Source: Aestuariibacter sp. A3R04 (GTDB lineage Bacteria; Pseudomonadota; Gammaproteobacteria; Enterobacterales; Alteromonadaceae). From it: 64,000 nt of DNA. The notes under the pieces were generated by a model, which saw nothing but the letters and a program-made list of their open reading frames with translations, had not been told where the DNA came from and made no database searches. The stretch lies in the NCBI RefSeq assembly GCF_018860805.1, contig NZ_JAHKQR010000011.1:259341-323340 (forward strand). The letters are read 5' to 3'. Below, one piece after another: positions 38,225 to 47,879 of this stretch; within the stretch, counting starts at the first letter, position 1; each line of letters opens with the position of its first letter. The translations under genes were made by a program, and so were the position numbers.

Positions 38225-40276
38225 ATGAAAAAAAATGCTGTACTCCTCGCGTTACTCTCGCTGCCAGCTTTGGCAGATACTGCCAACGATATCGAACGCA
38301 TTACTGTAACCGGCGATTTCCGCCAACTTACTCTGGATCAACTCAGTAGTAGTGCGTCTGTCATTGGAGCTGCGCGCTTAGACAGCCGTCAAGCCACGCA
38401 TATCGAGAACATGTTGAATGTTGCGCCTAATGTTAATTTTACCCGTGGCGCGTCGAGAGGGCGTTTCGTACAGATTCGCGGTATTGGCGAGCGCAGCCAG
38501 TTTGCGGAACCGATTAATCCTTCTGTTTCTTTTCTCGTGGACGATTTCGACTTTTCGGGGTTAGCCGCTGCGGGCGTGTTATTTGACACTCGTCAGGTTG
38601 AAGTGTATCGCGGTCCCCAAGCTAGCAATTTTGGCACTGGTGCCTTGGCCGGGGCGATAAAAGTGGTGAGCAACCGGCCTGGAGATGAAGCTGACAATCA
38701 CCTGGAGGTTAATATTGCTAGTCAATCGTCTTTTCGCGTTGAAGGCGGTTACGGTACGGCAGTAAATGATGTATTAAACGTTCGCGTAGCAGCGGTTCAC
38801 AACAGCAGCGATGGCTTTGTAGAAAACACGTATTTAGACCGTGACGATACCAATGGTTTGTCAGAAGATGCGGCGCGTTTGGCTCTTGATTGGGCAGTGT
38901 CCGACAACACTCGTTTTGCATTCAACTACCGCTGGTACGACATTGACAACGGTTTCGATGCATTCTCCTTGGACAATGACAATAAAACCCGTTCTGACGA
39001 ACCCGGGTTTGACCGCCAGCAGACTCACGGGGTAAGTGGGCATGTATATCACAGCACCAACGCGGGATTGCTTGAAGTCATTTTGACTCATGCCAGCCAT
39101 AATATTGAATATGGCTATGACGAAGACTGGACCTTCAACGGTTTTCACCCTTGGGGATATACCTCATTTGATGCCTACTACCGCGACGTCAGGCAGCAAA
39201 GTGCAGAGGTCAGATTCAGCAGCGCAGACAACAATACTTTATTTAACAACACGACATCATGGGTGATAGGTGCACGGGTGAGTCAAAGTGAGCAGGATTT
39301 AATCCGTCAGTATACCTATCAGGACAGTGATTTTTACAGTGCCTTCGACCCGGTTACTTCGGCGATGTACGGGCAGCTCGACACCCGTCTGACGGATGCG
39401 TTCACCCTTACCAGTGCGTTGCGTTTTGAGCAATATGCCTATGACTACGAAGACAACGCCGGCGTATCTCACGACGAAGATACGCTGATGACAGGCGGTA
39501 AACTGGCGCTGACTTATCAACAAGGTGAGCATTTTTATTACGCCAGTGTATCGAGAGGCTTTAAGGGGCCGGGCATCAACTACGATGAGCGGGTCAGTGA
39601 CAATCGTCGCTTTTTTGATGCCGAATACAACTGGAACTATGAATTAGGTTTTAAAGGCAACTTCTCTGATGCGATTTCTCTGCGAGCTGCGGTGTTCTAC
39701 ATGGACCGTGAAAATACTCAAATTAGTGATTTTGAAGTACAAAACCGCGATGATGGTTCTGCAGCTTTTGTCGATGTTATCGCCAATGCTGATATTGGTA
39801 CAAACCGAGGAGCGGAGGCTGAACTGAACTGGCAGGCTACCAAACAATGGCAACTACAAGTTGCTTTGGGTTATCTGGATGCGACTTTCGAGGATTATGA
39901 AAGAACCGATGGTTCTGTCATTGCAAAGCGCAAGCAAGCACAATCACCCGATTTCACCGCTAACCTGTTCAGCCAGTACTGGTTCACCGAATCAATTTCC
40001 TGGCGAGTAGAAATGGATTATAAAGACAGCTACGGCCTGTCTGACGGCCATGATGAAGTCGCGCCCACAGCTACAGTATTTAATACCGACATCAGTTGGC
40101 AGAAAGGGCCATGGACAACGACGTTGTGGATAAAAAATGTTTTTGACAAAGTGTACTATGTGCGAGGGTTTGGCGGTTTTAGCAATGACCCCAGGGACGA
40201 ATATGCCTTTAACGAACCTTACTTTCAGTGGGGTGACGGTCGGCAGGTAGGTGTTACAACCCGCATACATTTTTAA
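38225..40276 (+). CDS. TonB-dependent receptor for thiamine or a thiamine precursor
   Basis: 683 residues with a signal peptide (about 1-18, ALA), a TonB-box/plug region (IERITVTGDF then the plug up to about 160) and a beta-barrel ending in VTTRIHF. The TPP riboswitch in front and the thiamine-salvage genes behind point to thiamine or a moiety as substrate; the sequence alone does not show specificity. The ATG at 38225 begins a clean signal peptide. It is 12 bp before the next gene. Confidence 0.9.
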   Translation: MKKNAVLLALLSLPALADTANDIERITVTGDFRQLTLDQLSSSASVIGAARLDSRQATHIENMLNVAPNVNFTRGASRGRFVQIRGIGERSQFAEPINPSVSFLVDDFDFSGLAAAGVLFDTRQVEVYRGPQASNFGTGALAGAIKVVSNRPGDEADNHLEVNIASQSSFRVEGGYGTAVNDVLNVRVAAVHNSSDGFVENTYLDRDDTNGLSEDAARLALDWAVSDNTRFAFNYRWYDIDNGFDAFSLDNDNKTRSDEPGFDRQQTHGVSGHVYHSTNAGLLEVILTHASHNIEYGYDEDWTFNGFHPWGYTSFDAYYRDVRQQSAEVRFSSADNNTLFNNTTSWVIGARVSQSEQDLIRQYTYQDSDFYSAFDPVTSAMYGQLDTRLTDAFTLTSALRFEQYAYDYEDNAGVSHDEDTLMTGGKLALTYQQGEHFYYASVSRGFKGPGINYDERVSDNRRFFDAEYNWNYELGFKGNFSDAISLRAAVFYMDRENTQISDFEVQNRDDGSAAFVDVIANADIGTNRGAEAELNWQATKQWQLQVALGYLDATFEDYERTDGSVIAKRKQAQSPDFTANLFSQYWFTESISWRVEMDYKDSYGLSDGHDEVAPTATVFNTDISWQKGPWTTTLWIKNVFDKVYYVRGFGGFSNDPRDEYAFNEPYFQWGDGRQVGVTTRIHF

Positions 40277-40288
40277 GGAGTAGCGACA

Positions 40289-40558
40289 ATGCAGGTAATG
40301 GTTGAACTTTCTTTGTACCCGTTGGTTAATGCGTATATTCCACCTATACAAACGTTTATAGACCGCTTAAACAGCTATGAAAATATTACTGTAACTACCT
40401 GCTCTACGAGTACTCAGGTCAGTGGTGACTATCAAACAGTAATGCGCATATTGGGCGAGGAAATGCAGCGAACTCACGAAGAAGTTGGGCAAGCTATATT
40501 CGTTGCCAAGTTTTTAAATTTCGACGCCATGCAGGCTAGAAAGTCAAACGATGGCTGA
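40289..40558 (+). CDS. YkoF/MTH1187-type thiamine-binding protein
   Basis: An 89-residue ferredoxin-like-fold protein resembling the thiamine-binding (former DUF77) family, with VELSLYPLV near the start and the terminal KFLNFD. YkoF relatives bind thiamine or hydroxymethylpyrimidine. It overlaps the transporter gene by 8 bases in the TPP-controlled operon. Confidence 0.8.
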   Translation: MQVMVELSLYPLVNAYIPPIQTFIDRLNSYENITVTTCSTSTQVSGDYQTVMRILGEEMQRTHEEVGQAIFVAKFLNFDAMQARKSNDG

Positions 40559-41171
40559 TTTTCTCACTGCGCTCGTAACGCAATTAAGTGATACCTCTTG
40601 GGCTGAAGGTTGCGCGGTGATATTGGCGTTGGCTTATGTGGTACTGGCCGCTCGACAAAACCGCTGGTGCTGGTTGTGCGCATTTGTTAGCACGGCAATT
40701 TACACCTGGTTGTTTTGGCAAGTAACATTGCCTTTTCAGGCTGCACTTAACCTTTACTACATGGTAATGGCCGTTTATGGCTATTACCAATGGAACAGGC
40801 GGGACGATAGTCATAGTCGCGTGATTTCATGGCCCTGGTACTATCATCTTTTTTTAGTACCAGGCTTGTTGGTGATAGCGTGGGGGGTGTCACGATGGGC
40901 ACAAGGGCAGTTTAACAGTGAACATCTGTTGTTGGATGCCAGTATTCAGGTTGTCAGCGTTGTAACCACAGTAATGGTAGCGCACAAAGTATTGCAGAAC
41001 TGGTTGTACTGGTTTGTCATCAACTTATTGTCGTCTTACCTCTATTTTCAAAGTGGGTTAGCCTTGTCCGGCTTTTTGTTCTTTGGGTATGTAGGGTTTG
41101 CCATATACGGCTACTTGCAATGGCAAAAGCAATGGAGGGAGCAGAGTGCCATCGCGCAAGTTACTTCTTGA
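40551..41171 (+). CDS. pnuT: PnuC-family transporter, probably thiamine (PnuT)
   Basis: 206 residues with seven or eight membrane helices and PnuC-family residues (WLCAFVSTAIYTWLF, Trp-rich ends). PnuC members carry nicotinamide riboside, riboflavin or thiamine; TPP-riboswitch control and the kinase gene after it favour thiamine. Facilitated diffusion would be trapped by the kinase encoded next. Confidence 0.88.
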   Translation: MADFLTALVTQLSDTSWAEGCAVILALAYVVLAARQNRWCWLCAFVSTAIYTWLFWQVTLPFQAALNLYYMVMAVYGYYQWNRRDDSHSRVISWPWYYHLFLVPGLLVIAWGVSRWAQGQFNSEHLLLDASIQVVSVVTTVMVAHKVLQNWLYWFVINLLSSYLYFQSGLALSGFLFFGYVGFAIYGYLQWQKQWREQSAIAQVTS

Positions 41172-41934
41172 CGTACTTACCCGGCCTTTGGGGCTATCAG
41201 ATCAAGCCACCTTACTGTCCTTGCGCCATGGTGCGGTGAATACCGTATACAAGTTGTCCGACGGGGCCCGCTTTTTTGCAGTAAAAGTGATGGGTGATGG
41301 AGGTGTGACAGGCGTTGACCATGAAGTGCAATTTGCACTACAAAAGCGTGTAGCCGATAAAAAGCTGGCCCCCACACCTGTTTGGCTTAGTCCTGGCCGT
41401 GACATTTGGGTTGAGCAATGGGTATCTGATCCTAACAAGCTATCTGACGATGCACTTGTTTCCGCTTTGGCATACGGGCTTTGTCAGATCCATCAATGCA
41501 GAGTACGGGCACCAGCGCTCAATCTAGCAAAACGGTGGCGACGACATATTCAATTGGCTAAGCCTGTATTACCCGCTCAGATCCTGAGACAAGCCGAGCG
41601 GTTGATTGTTCGTCACAATCTCGCTGACGATAATAATCCTGCTTGGGTACTGTGTCACAACGATCTGTCTTTTTCTCATATACTCGACGCGAAAACACCG
41701 CTGATCACAGACTGGGAATACGCAGCGTTAGGCAATCGCTACTTTGACCTAGCTGCTAGTGCACACATAAATGGGTTGTCTGCATCAGCGCAACACAGTT
41801 TGTTTAGTCAGTATGCAGATCTTGCGCAGCTACCAAAAGATGATGTGCTGGAGGCGTGTAAGGAACATGTGCCAGTGGTTGAGATGACTGCCATGCTGTG
41901 GCAAGCAGCGATTGAGTACCACCGTAGTATGTAA
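41146..41934 (+). CDS. Thiamine kinase-like phosphotransferase
   Basis: 262 residues of the choline kinase/APH fold, expected to phosphorylate imported thiamine. I chose the GTG at 41146 because a strong GGAGGGA ribosome site lies at 41134-41140 inside the end of pnuT. The catalytic-loop motif HxDxxxxN reads HNDLSFSH: the metal-binding Asn is His here. The DxD-like motif reads ITDWEYA and is intact. Context makes it ThiK-like, but the substitution is unusual. Confidence 0.82.
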   Translation: MPSRKLLLDVLTRPLGLSDQATLLSLRHGAVNTVYKLSDGARFFAVKVMGDGGVTGVDHEVQFALQKRVADKKLAPTPVWLSPGRDIWVEQWVSDPNKLSDDALVSALAYGLCQIHQCRVRAPALNLAKRWRRHIQLAKPVLPAQILRQAERLIVRHNLADDNNPAWVLCHNDLSFSHILDAKTPLITDWEYAALGNRYFDLAASAHINGLSASAQHSLFSQYADLAQLPKDDVLEACKEHVPVVEMTAMLWQAAIEYHRSM

Positions 41935-41999
41935 TTGTCGGCTTTTTGCTCACTTTGAGTGATTGCTAGACAAAGGAAATAAAATGCCCACAAAAAGGC

Positions 42000-42027
42000 T
42001 TTACCTTTCTTATCTCATACGTATAAT
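42000..42027 (+). promoter_or_regulatory. Promoter of tRNA-Trp
   Basis: A perfect -10 TATAAT at 42022-42027 and a -35-like TTTACC about 16 bp upstream; the tRNA begins 12 bp after the -10. Confidence 0.65.
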
Positions 42028-42039
42028 GCACTGCGCGCT

Positions 42040-42116
42040 AGGGGTGTAGTTCGAATTGGTAGAACAGCGGTCTCCAAAACCGATGGTTGGGGGTTCGAGT
42101 CCCTCCACCCCTGCCA
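42040..42116 (+). tRNA. tRNA-Trp (anticodon CCA)
   Basis: Seven-pair acceptor AGGGGTG...CACCCCT, anticodon loop CTCCAAA giving anticodon CCA, T-loop GTTCGAGTC, encoded CCA end. It is nearly identical in layout to E. coli trpT. Confidence 0.97.
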
Positions 42117-42279
42117 CTTTTCATCTCTTATTTTTCTCATGCGCGTAATCTTTATCTTATTTCATTTATTTGATTCCAGCCTTGGCGCTGGCGTTGTAAA
42201 TTCTCTTGGAATAAGGTTTGTTCCCTCAGGTTTTTTACGATAGTTTCAGACGATCTTTACGGTACCCGAAGGAGCAATT

Positions 42280-43098
42280 GTGACCCCCTATGTCTTGTTG
42301 ATGAGTCAGTTGCTGAGCTTTCCTCAGCAACCTGATATTAAGCTTGATGTGACTAAATCAGAGGCATCGCGCCCGTGGGCGTTCGTTGCCCCCCATGAAA
42401 ACGAACATGTGGGAAATGCTTACCTAAAACAACAGGTAGAGAAGTTCGGTGGTGTATTCGCGATACTGAAACAGCACGGGCAACGTCATGTCACGCTTTC
42501 CGTAGACGGGAATGCGCTACAAGCAGATCCAAACCGAATATTTACTAAGCGCGGACGCATGAGTACCCTTACGAAACTGAACCCTGATTTGGCCGCCCAA
42601 ACACAGCTGCTGGCAATGGCTGAAAAGCGTGCTCAGGCCCTAGCCGAATTTATCCTTCACTCAATTAATGCGAATGAAGCATCCAGTTGGGTTGCTATTC
42701 ACAATAATACCCAGGGATATGACGACGATGGTCACAAAGGACGTGGCACTATTTCTATTAAACGTTACCAGAAAAAACTTGATAGCGGTGCCAGCTACCT
42801 GATCCGTGTGCATGATGCTGGTAAAGATGAAGATGATTTGTTTTTTATCACCGAAAGCACGGATTATGAGGCGATGAAAAAGGCATCTTTTAACGTGGTT
42901 TTACAAAATCCTGACGTTGCGCTGGATCCCGCTGAAGATGATGGCTCGTTGTCTGTACTGGCAGAAAAGCAAGGGCGTCGATATGTGAATGTAGAAGCAG
43001 AAAGACGCACTGAAGACGGATTCGGTGATAATCACGTGGCAGAGCAGCAGGCCATGATAGATATGCTGTTCACGATTTTAAATGAATCGCACCCATAA
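42280..43098 (+). CDS. Uncharacterised protein, possible zinc-dependent hydrolase
   Basis: 272 residues, GTG start with AAGGAG upstream; no signal peptide after this start. I do not recognise the family with certainty. Visible are APHENEHVGNAYL near residue 37 (a possible HxxE zinc motif), a conserved-looking DPNRIFTKRG near 90 and a later WVAIHNNTQGYDDDG near 140, where a third His ligand could lie. This spacing recalls M14-type peptidases or N-formylglutamate-amidohydrolase-like folds. It stands alone after tRNA-Trp. Confidence 0.6.
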   Translation: MTPYVLLMSQLLSFPQQPDIKLDVTKSEASRPWAFVAPHENEHVGNAYLKQQVEKFGGVFAILKQHGQRHVTLSVDGNALQADPNRIFTKRGRMSTLTKLNPDLAAQTQLLAMAEKRAQALAEFILHSINANEASSWVAIHNNTQGYDDDGHKGRGTISIKRYQKKLDSGASYLIRVHDAGKDEDDLFFITESTDYEAMKKASFNVVLQNPDVALDPAEDDGSLSVLAEKQGRRYVNVEAERRTEDGFGDNHVAEQQAMIDMLFTILNESHP

Positions 43099-43270
43099 GC
43101 GGGCACACAGATTGGTCCGGTAGCGGAATTTAGCCTATATTGACGTAGTAAAAGCAATGCGTGCTTTTTAAACCGCCCTTTCTCAAGGTGACAATTTTGG
43201 AGCTATCCTCTGTGTGATTTTCTTGCCTTTTTACTTTATAGTATTGCCATCATTTGCAATAGAATTGGCC

Positions 43271-43738
43271 ATGTCTTCTTTTCTAACTCCATATCAGCAG
43301 GCAGTGCTTCAGGAAATGGGTATTCCAGTGTGGCTCGAGCAACAGCGAGTTGAGAGTGTTCGAAGTACACCTGACACTGAAGCGTCATCCCAGCGCGTAG
43401 TGACCTCGCCATCGGAAATATCTGGAACAGAGCGCATTGCACAGTTACGAGCCACATTGGGAACTACGACGAAGTTAACGTCGTCTTCAAAAGCGCCAAA
43501 CCGACAAGTTGTTGCTGAGAAAAGTCACTCAGTAAAACCTTATGACAAGGCGGCTTTGGGGCCAATGGCTGAGGATATCGCAAGAGCAATTGCGCATTGT
43601 CAGGTCAATATATCTGAACTGTGGCAGCTGGGTGAGAGGGTGGAAATAAAAGCAGATGTACTTTCTCTTCCGCCGAAAGTAACATCCCGTGATAAGAAAC
43701 AGTTGTGGCAGGCATTAATGACGTTGTGCGGTGAATGA
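43271..43738 (+). CDS. holD: DNA polymerase III psi subunit
   Basis: Psi links the clamp loader to SSB through chi. The 155-residue product is weakly conserved, but it begins with the HolD-type QAVLQEMGIPVW and ends with LWQALMTLC, like the C-terminus of E. coli HolD. It precedes rimI directly (start-stop adjacent), the conserved holD-rimI pair. The ATG at 43271 gives the expected N-terminus. Confidence 0.75.
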   Translation: MSSFLTPYQQAVLQEMGIPVWLEQQRVESVRSTPDTEASSQRVVTSPSEISGTERIAQLRATLGTTTKLTSSSKAPNRQVVAEKSHSVKPYDKAALGPMAEDIARAIAHCQVNISELWQLGERVEIKADVLSLPPKVTSRDKKQLWQALMTLCGE

Positions 43739-44182
43739 ATGTCAGTAACGACTTCTTCAATGGGAAACTCGCATCTCGCCGATGCTTACGACATTCACAA
43801 GCAAAGTGTTTATTCTCCTTGGCAATGGGCAACTTTCGAGGATTGTACGCTTCCTCCTTACGCGGGCTTGGTGGCGTTGCGGGAAAACCGCGTGTCGGGT
43901 TATGCTTTGTTGTTGTTCGCTTCAGTGGAAGCAACCCTCATGGATATCGCCGTTCGCGCTTCACAACGGGGGGCGGGGATTGGCAAAGCCCTCATGAATG
44001 AGGTAATTGCAACTTGTCGCGACAGGCAAAGCGAGGAAATTTGGTTGGAGGTCAGGGCTGGAAATACTGTGGCAATTGGCCTGTATGAATCGTTTGGCTT
44101 TGAGATTATCGAAATAAGAAAACACTATTATCCTGCCGCTGAGGGCAGGGAAGATGCCCTCATCATGAAAAAGTGCCTATAG
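43739..44182 (+). CDS. rimI: Ribosomal protein S18 N-acetyltransferase
   Basis: GNAT enzyme acetylating the N-terminus of S18. The 147-residue product has the acetyl-CoA loop QRGAGIGKALM near residue 80 and LEVRAGNTVAIGLYESFGFE near 105, matching RimI. It starts right after the holD stop. Confidence 0.92.
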   Translation: MSVTTSSMGNSHLADAYDIHKQSVYSPWQWATFEDCTLPPYAGLVALRENRVSGYALLLFASVEATLMDIAVRASQRGAGIGKALMNEVIATCRDRQSEEIWLEVRAGNTVAIGLYESFGFEIIEIRKHYYPAAEGREDALIMKKCL

Positions 44183-44364
44183 ACGTTTTCCTGGCAAAAA
44201 AACGTAACATTGCTCCAACACGCCCTCGGTTTCTGTTTCGTCTTAGTCATCGAAAGATGATTGTTCCGCACAATTTTATCCCAAGACTTTCAAATCATCG
44301 CTGATGATATTACCCATGCGGAAACCGCAAAATAAACAAAAAAAGCATGTAAAAGCATTATGTT

Positions 44365-44384
44365 ATATTGTATCATAATTATTC
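44365..44384. promoter_or_regulatory. Possible Fur box before the ABC-TonB receptor operon
   Basis: ATATTGTATCATAATTATTC is AT-rich and partly matches GATAATGATAATCATTATC. It lies about 45 bp before the ATPase gene. Iron control would fit the siderophore-like receptor at the operon end, but the match is weak. Confidence 0.35.
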
Positions 44385-44428
44385 TGCAAGACCCTGTTTT
44401 CACCCCTCAACAGATACAGAGTGAATAA

Positions 44429-45151
44429 ATGCAAAGTGAAATTATTGTAGCGTCGTCTTTGAGTGTTCGTTTTAACGAGCAAACCGTATTAGACGATGTT
44501 AGTTTTGCCGTTAGAAAAGGCGAGGTTTTTGCGCTACTTGGCGGTAATGGAGCGGGTAAATCTACCACGTTAAAAACCTTTCTTGGTACTGTGCAGCCTT
44601 CAGCGGGTAGCGCAATGGTACTGGGTATGTCTGTTGCTGATGAGATAAGCACTATTAGAAGTAAAGTCGCCTACTTGCCCGAGTCAGTCACCCTTTACGG
44701 ACATCTTTCCGGTGTGGAAAACATAGAATATTTTCTCTCACTGGCCCAAATATCCCGCACGTCAGATGAAATAGCTGATGCGCTGAATCGCGTCGCCCTG
44801 CAATCCGCAGCATGGAACCGTGCGATGAGCCATTATTCCAAGGGAATGCGTCAGAAAGTTGCCATTGCGCTTGCTCTATTGCGGGAAGCGCCTGTGTTAT
44901 TTTTAGATGAACCCACATCGGGTTTAGACCCGAATGCGATTGATGAATTTAATCAACTCATCGCTGCGCTGGCGTCTGAAGGCACGACTGTGTTTATGGT
45001 AACTCATGATGTCTACGGCGCCTGTCAGATTGCCCACCGCATTGCTTTGTTGGATCAAGGCAAAATTGTAGGAATGTTCGAACGTGGTGAGGCATCTCAT
45101 ATCGACACTGAAGCCGTTCACACTGCGTTTTCTGCGAGAAACAAGCGATGA
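44429..45151 (+). CDS. ABC-2 type transporter ATP-binding protein
   Basis: 240 residues: Walker A GGNGAGKST near residue 35, a signature YSKGMRQK (LSGGQ variant), Walker B VLFLDEPTSGLDP and H-loop MVTHD. This DrrA/NosF-like type works with the two ABC-2 permeases that follow (4-base overlaps). Export, not import, is expected; the cargo is unknown. Confidence 0.92.
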   Translation: MQSEIIVASSLSVRFNEQTVLDDVSFAVRKGEVFALLGGNGAGKSTTLKTFLGTVQPSAGSAMVLGMSVADEISTIRSKVAYLPESVTLYGHLSGVENIEYFLSLAQISRTSDEIADALNRVALQSAAWNRAMSHYSKGMRQKVAIALALLREAPVLFLDEPTSGLDPNAIDEFNQLIAALASEGTTVFMVTHDVYGACQIAHRIALLDQGKIVGMFERGEASHIDTEAVHTAFSARNKR

Positions 45152-46575
45152 GCGTGATCAGTCAAATAGCCAAAGACGAATGGCATTTTTGGAAGCGAAC
45201 AAAAACAGCTACAACCATACTTGTCACCGGTATTGTGCTAACTGTTATTTCTGCTGTGGTTAATAGTGTGCAGATGGAAAAGGCCAGCCATGAAAGGGAG
45301 CACTTCCAGGCTGCTTCAGAAGCGCAGTTTTTAGACCAGCCAGATCGCCATCCGCACAGAATGGTGCACTATGGTCACTACGTCTTTCGCGCACCATCGC
45401 CGCTCAGCGTCATTGAACCCGGTGTTGATGCCTACACAGGTACCTCGATTTTTCTCGAGGGGCACAGGCAAAACAGTGCAGTTTTCTCCGATCAAAGACA
45501 AGCTTCAGGCATGACACGCTTTAGCAGTTTAACACCGGGGTTTTTGCTACAAGTCCTTGTTCCGCTTTTTATCATACTAATCGGGTATGCCAGTGTTAGT
45601 CGCGAAAGGGAAGCCGGCACACTCAATATCATGATAACGCAGGGAGTCAATCTCTGGCATCTAGTGATGGGCAAATATCTGGCATTAGTTGTTAGTGGTG
45701 TACTTATGTTGTTGCCACTTGTGCTTGCTGCATTGTGGGCAATGACCAAGGGTGAATCACTGTTACTGACAATGAGTTTTGTTGTTGGGTACATGCTTTA
45801 TATTCTGGTTTGGAGTGGCATTGTCTTGGCCGTTTCAGCGCTGAGTAAAAAGAACAGCGCGAGTTTTGCAACACTGGTTGGTATGTGGATTGTCTTTTGT
45901 ATTCTTATTCCAAGAATTGGCAGTTCAAGTGCTGCTGTGCTGGCACCGTCACCTGGAAAGTTGGAAACGGACTTAGCGGTTTATGAGGAAGTGCGTAAGC
46001 TCGGCGATGGTCACAATGCTTCATCTCCTGCATTTGAAAAGTTAAAGAAAAACCTGCTGATAAAATATAACGTTGACAGTATTGACGAATTACCAATTAA
46101 CTTTCGCGGCACGGTTGCAAAATACTCTGAGGAACAACTCACTAATATTCTCAACAAGTTTGCCGAAAAGCGCATGGATGAAGAGCTGTCACAGGCAAAA
46201 ATTGCCCGACAATTTGGTTGGCTTACGCCTACTACAGCCATTCGCTCATTGTCCATGATGATTGCTGGCACCAGTCTTGAAACTCACCATAGATTTTTAC
46301 GGGAAGCCGAAAAACTCAGATTTGATTTTGTTCAGTCGTTGAATCAGGTCCACCAGGATAATCTGGATTACAAAGCGGATATGAATCGTCACAACGATGA
46401 TAAAGCCGCTCGTGTAAGTGCAAACAACTGGCAAGTCTTGTCAACGTTCTCGTTTAAGCCAGACCCTCAAATTGTGCGCTTAACGAATAGCATACCTTAT
46501 TTTCTTCAGCTACTCCTGTGGGTCGGGCTTGTCCTTCTTGTTCTTAATATTGCAGTACGGAGAATGCGCCGATGA
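45148..46575 (+). CDS. ABC-2 type permease, DUF3526-like (first)
   Basis: 475 residues with an N-terminal membrane helix (about 20-40), a large periplasmic segment and a helical membrane core near 125-255 that includes SREREAGTLNIMITQG, the typical ABC-2/DUF3526 sequence. A second extracytoplasmic part and a last helix (about 450-468) follow. It overlaps both neighbours by 4 bases. Confidence 0.87.
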   Translation: MSVISQIAKDEWHFWKRTKTATTILVTGIVLTVISAVVNSVQMEKASHEREHFQAASEAQFLDQPDRHPHRMVHYGHYVFRAPSPLSVIEPGVDAYTGTSIFLEGHRQNSAVFSDQRQASGMTRFSSLTPGFLLQVLVPLFIILIGYASVSREREAGTLNIMITQGVNLWHLVMGKYLALVVSGVLMLLPLVLAALWAMTKGESLLLTMSFVVGYMLYILVWSGIVLAVSALSKKNSASFATLVGMWIVFCILIPRIGSSSAAVLAPSPGKLETDLAVYEEVRKLGDGHNASSPAFEKLKKNLLIKYNVDSIDELPINFRGTVAKYSEEQLTNILNKFAEKRMDEELSQAKIARQFGWLTPTTAIRSLSMMIAGTSLETHHRFLREAEKLRFDFVQSLNQVHQDNLDYKADMNRHNDDKAARVSANNWQVLSTFSFKPDPQIVRLTNSIPYFLQLLLWVGLVLLVLNIAVRRMRR

Positions 46576-47846
46576 AGGTATTTCCAAATGTAAGCCGGGA
46601 AGCCCGATTTCTTTTCAGGCAAAAGTACGTGTTAGGCATCTTGGCCATTGTTGCTGCGCTATCTGTTTTCGCAGTATGGTCCGGAATAAGTGAAACGCAA
46701 AGTCAGTTGTCCACCATAGAGCGATTAAAAGAAAAAGATAAAATCGATAGGGATAGCGTTATCGCCCATCAATCAGACTATGGCATGGTGGCGTATTACG
46801 CGTTTAATCTAACGTATTCAGAGCCGTCCCCACTTGCTTTTGCCGCGGTTGGGCAAAGAGATGTTTATCCGTGGAAACATCGCATTCGCATGCTGGCGCT
46901 TGAAGGTCAGATATATGAAACCGATGCTGATAATCCCGAGCTTTCATTCTTAGGACGTTTTGATTTTGCGTTTATCGTCAGCATTCTATTGCCGCTGTTT
47001 GTCATTCTTTTGCTGCATGACCTTCGCGCTTCTGAGCGGGAAGCCGGACGTTACGATTTACTCATTACCACTGCAGTTAAACAAAAGTATCTGTGGCTTA
47101 GTCGCGCATTTGTGTTGAGTGCAGCATTGGCGCTGGCCATGTTAGTTCCGTTTATTATTGGAGCATGTATTTCTGGCGTTCCCTTTGTTGAAACAACATT
47201 GACAGTGATTGTCGTGGTAGCGCACATACTTTTTTGGACCTTGCTGATCCTTTGGTACACGTCGAGCAAACTGAGTACAAAACAGAGTGCGACGAAAATT
47301 GCGTCGGTACTCTTGTCTGTGTGGATAGTTGTAAGTGTGTTAATCCCTGTTGGCAGCGATGTTGTCATTGATAACATGGTTTCCAGCCCTAGTGGCGGCG
47401 AGATCCTGCTAACCCAAAGGGAAGCCGTGAATGACGCATGGGATCTACCGGATTCAGTAACTTGGGACGCGTTCTTAGCCACGCACCCGCAATGGAAAGA
47501 TCATATTGAGATGGGCCCTACCTTTGAATGGAAATGGTACTACGCCTTCCAACAGGTGGGCGACCAGAAAGTCAGTGCGCTTTCAGAAGCCTATCGCCAG
47601 GCGACCATGGAAAAAGATGTCTTCGCAGGACGCTTTTCACTGCTGTCGCCGCCTATGCTGATACAAAGGTTGATGTCGTCATTAGCCAAAACAGACACAC
47701 GAGCGGCAATGCAATACGAGCAGGATATTCGTGCCTATCACAAAGCTTTACGGCATTTTTATTACCCGTTGCTGTTTACCAGAGCAGAATACAGCGTAGA
47801 AAAAATGTCTGAATTACCCAAATTTGCAGACTATTCGACTCAATAA
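46572..47846 (+). CDS. ABC-2 type permease, DUF3526-like (second)
   Basis: 424 residues with the same plan as the previous permease: first helix 17-36, extracytoplasmic segment, membrane core about 135-260 with ASEREAGRYDLLITTA, then a soluble part. The two permeases are paralogues that probably form a heterodimer. Confidence 0.86.
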   Translation: MKVFPNVSREARFLFRQKYVLGILAIVAALSVFAVWSGISETQSQLSTIERLKEKDKIDRDSVIAHQSDYGMVAYYAFNLTYSEPSPLAFAAVGQRDVYPWKHRIRMLALEGQIYETDADNPELSFLGRFDFAFIVSILLPLFVILLLHDLRASEREAGRYDLLITTAVKQKYLWLSRAFVLSAALALAMLVPFIIGACISGVPFVETTLTVIVVVAHILFWTLLILWYTSSKLSTKQSATKIASVLLSVWIVVSVLIPVGSDVVIDNMVSSPSGGEILLTQREAVNDAWDLPDSVTWDAFLATHPQWKDHIEMGPTFEWKWYYAFQQVGDQKVSALSEAYRQATMEKDVFAGRFSLLSPPMLIQRLMSSLAKTDTRAAMQYEQDIRAYHKALRHFYYPLLFTRAEYSVEKMSELPKFADYSTQ

Positions 47847-47879
47847 AAAATGACCACGATTACGAGGAAATCAGCATTT

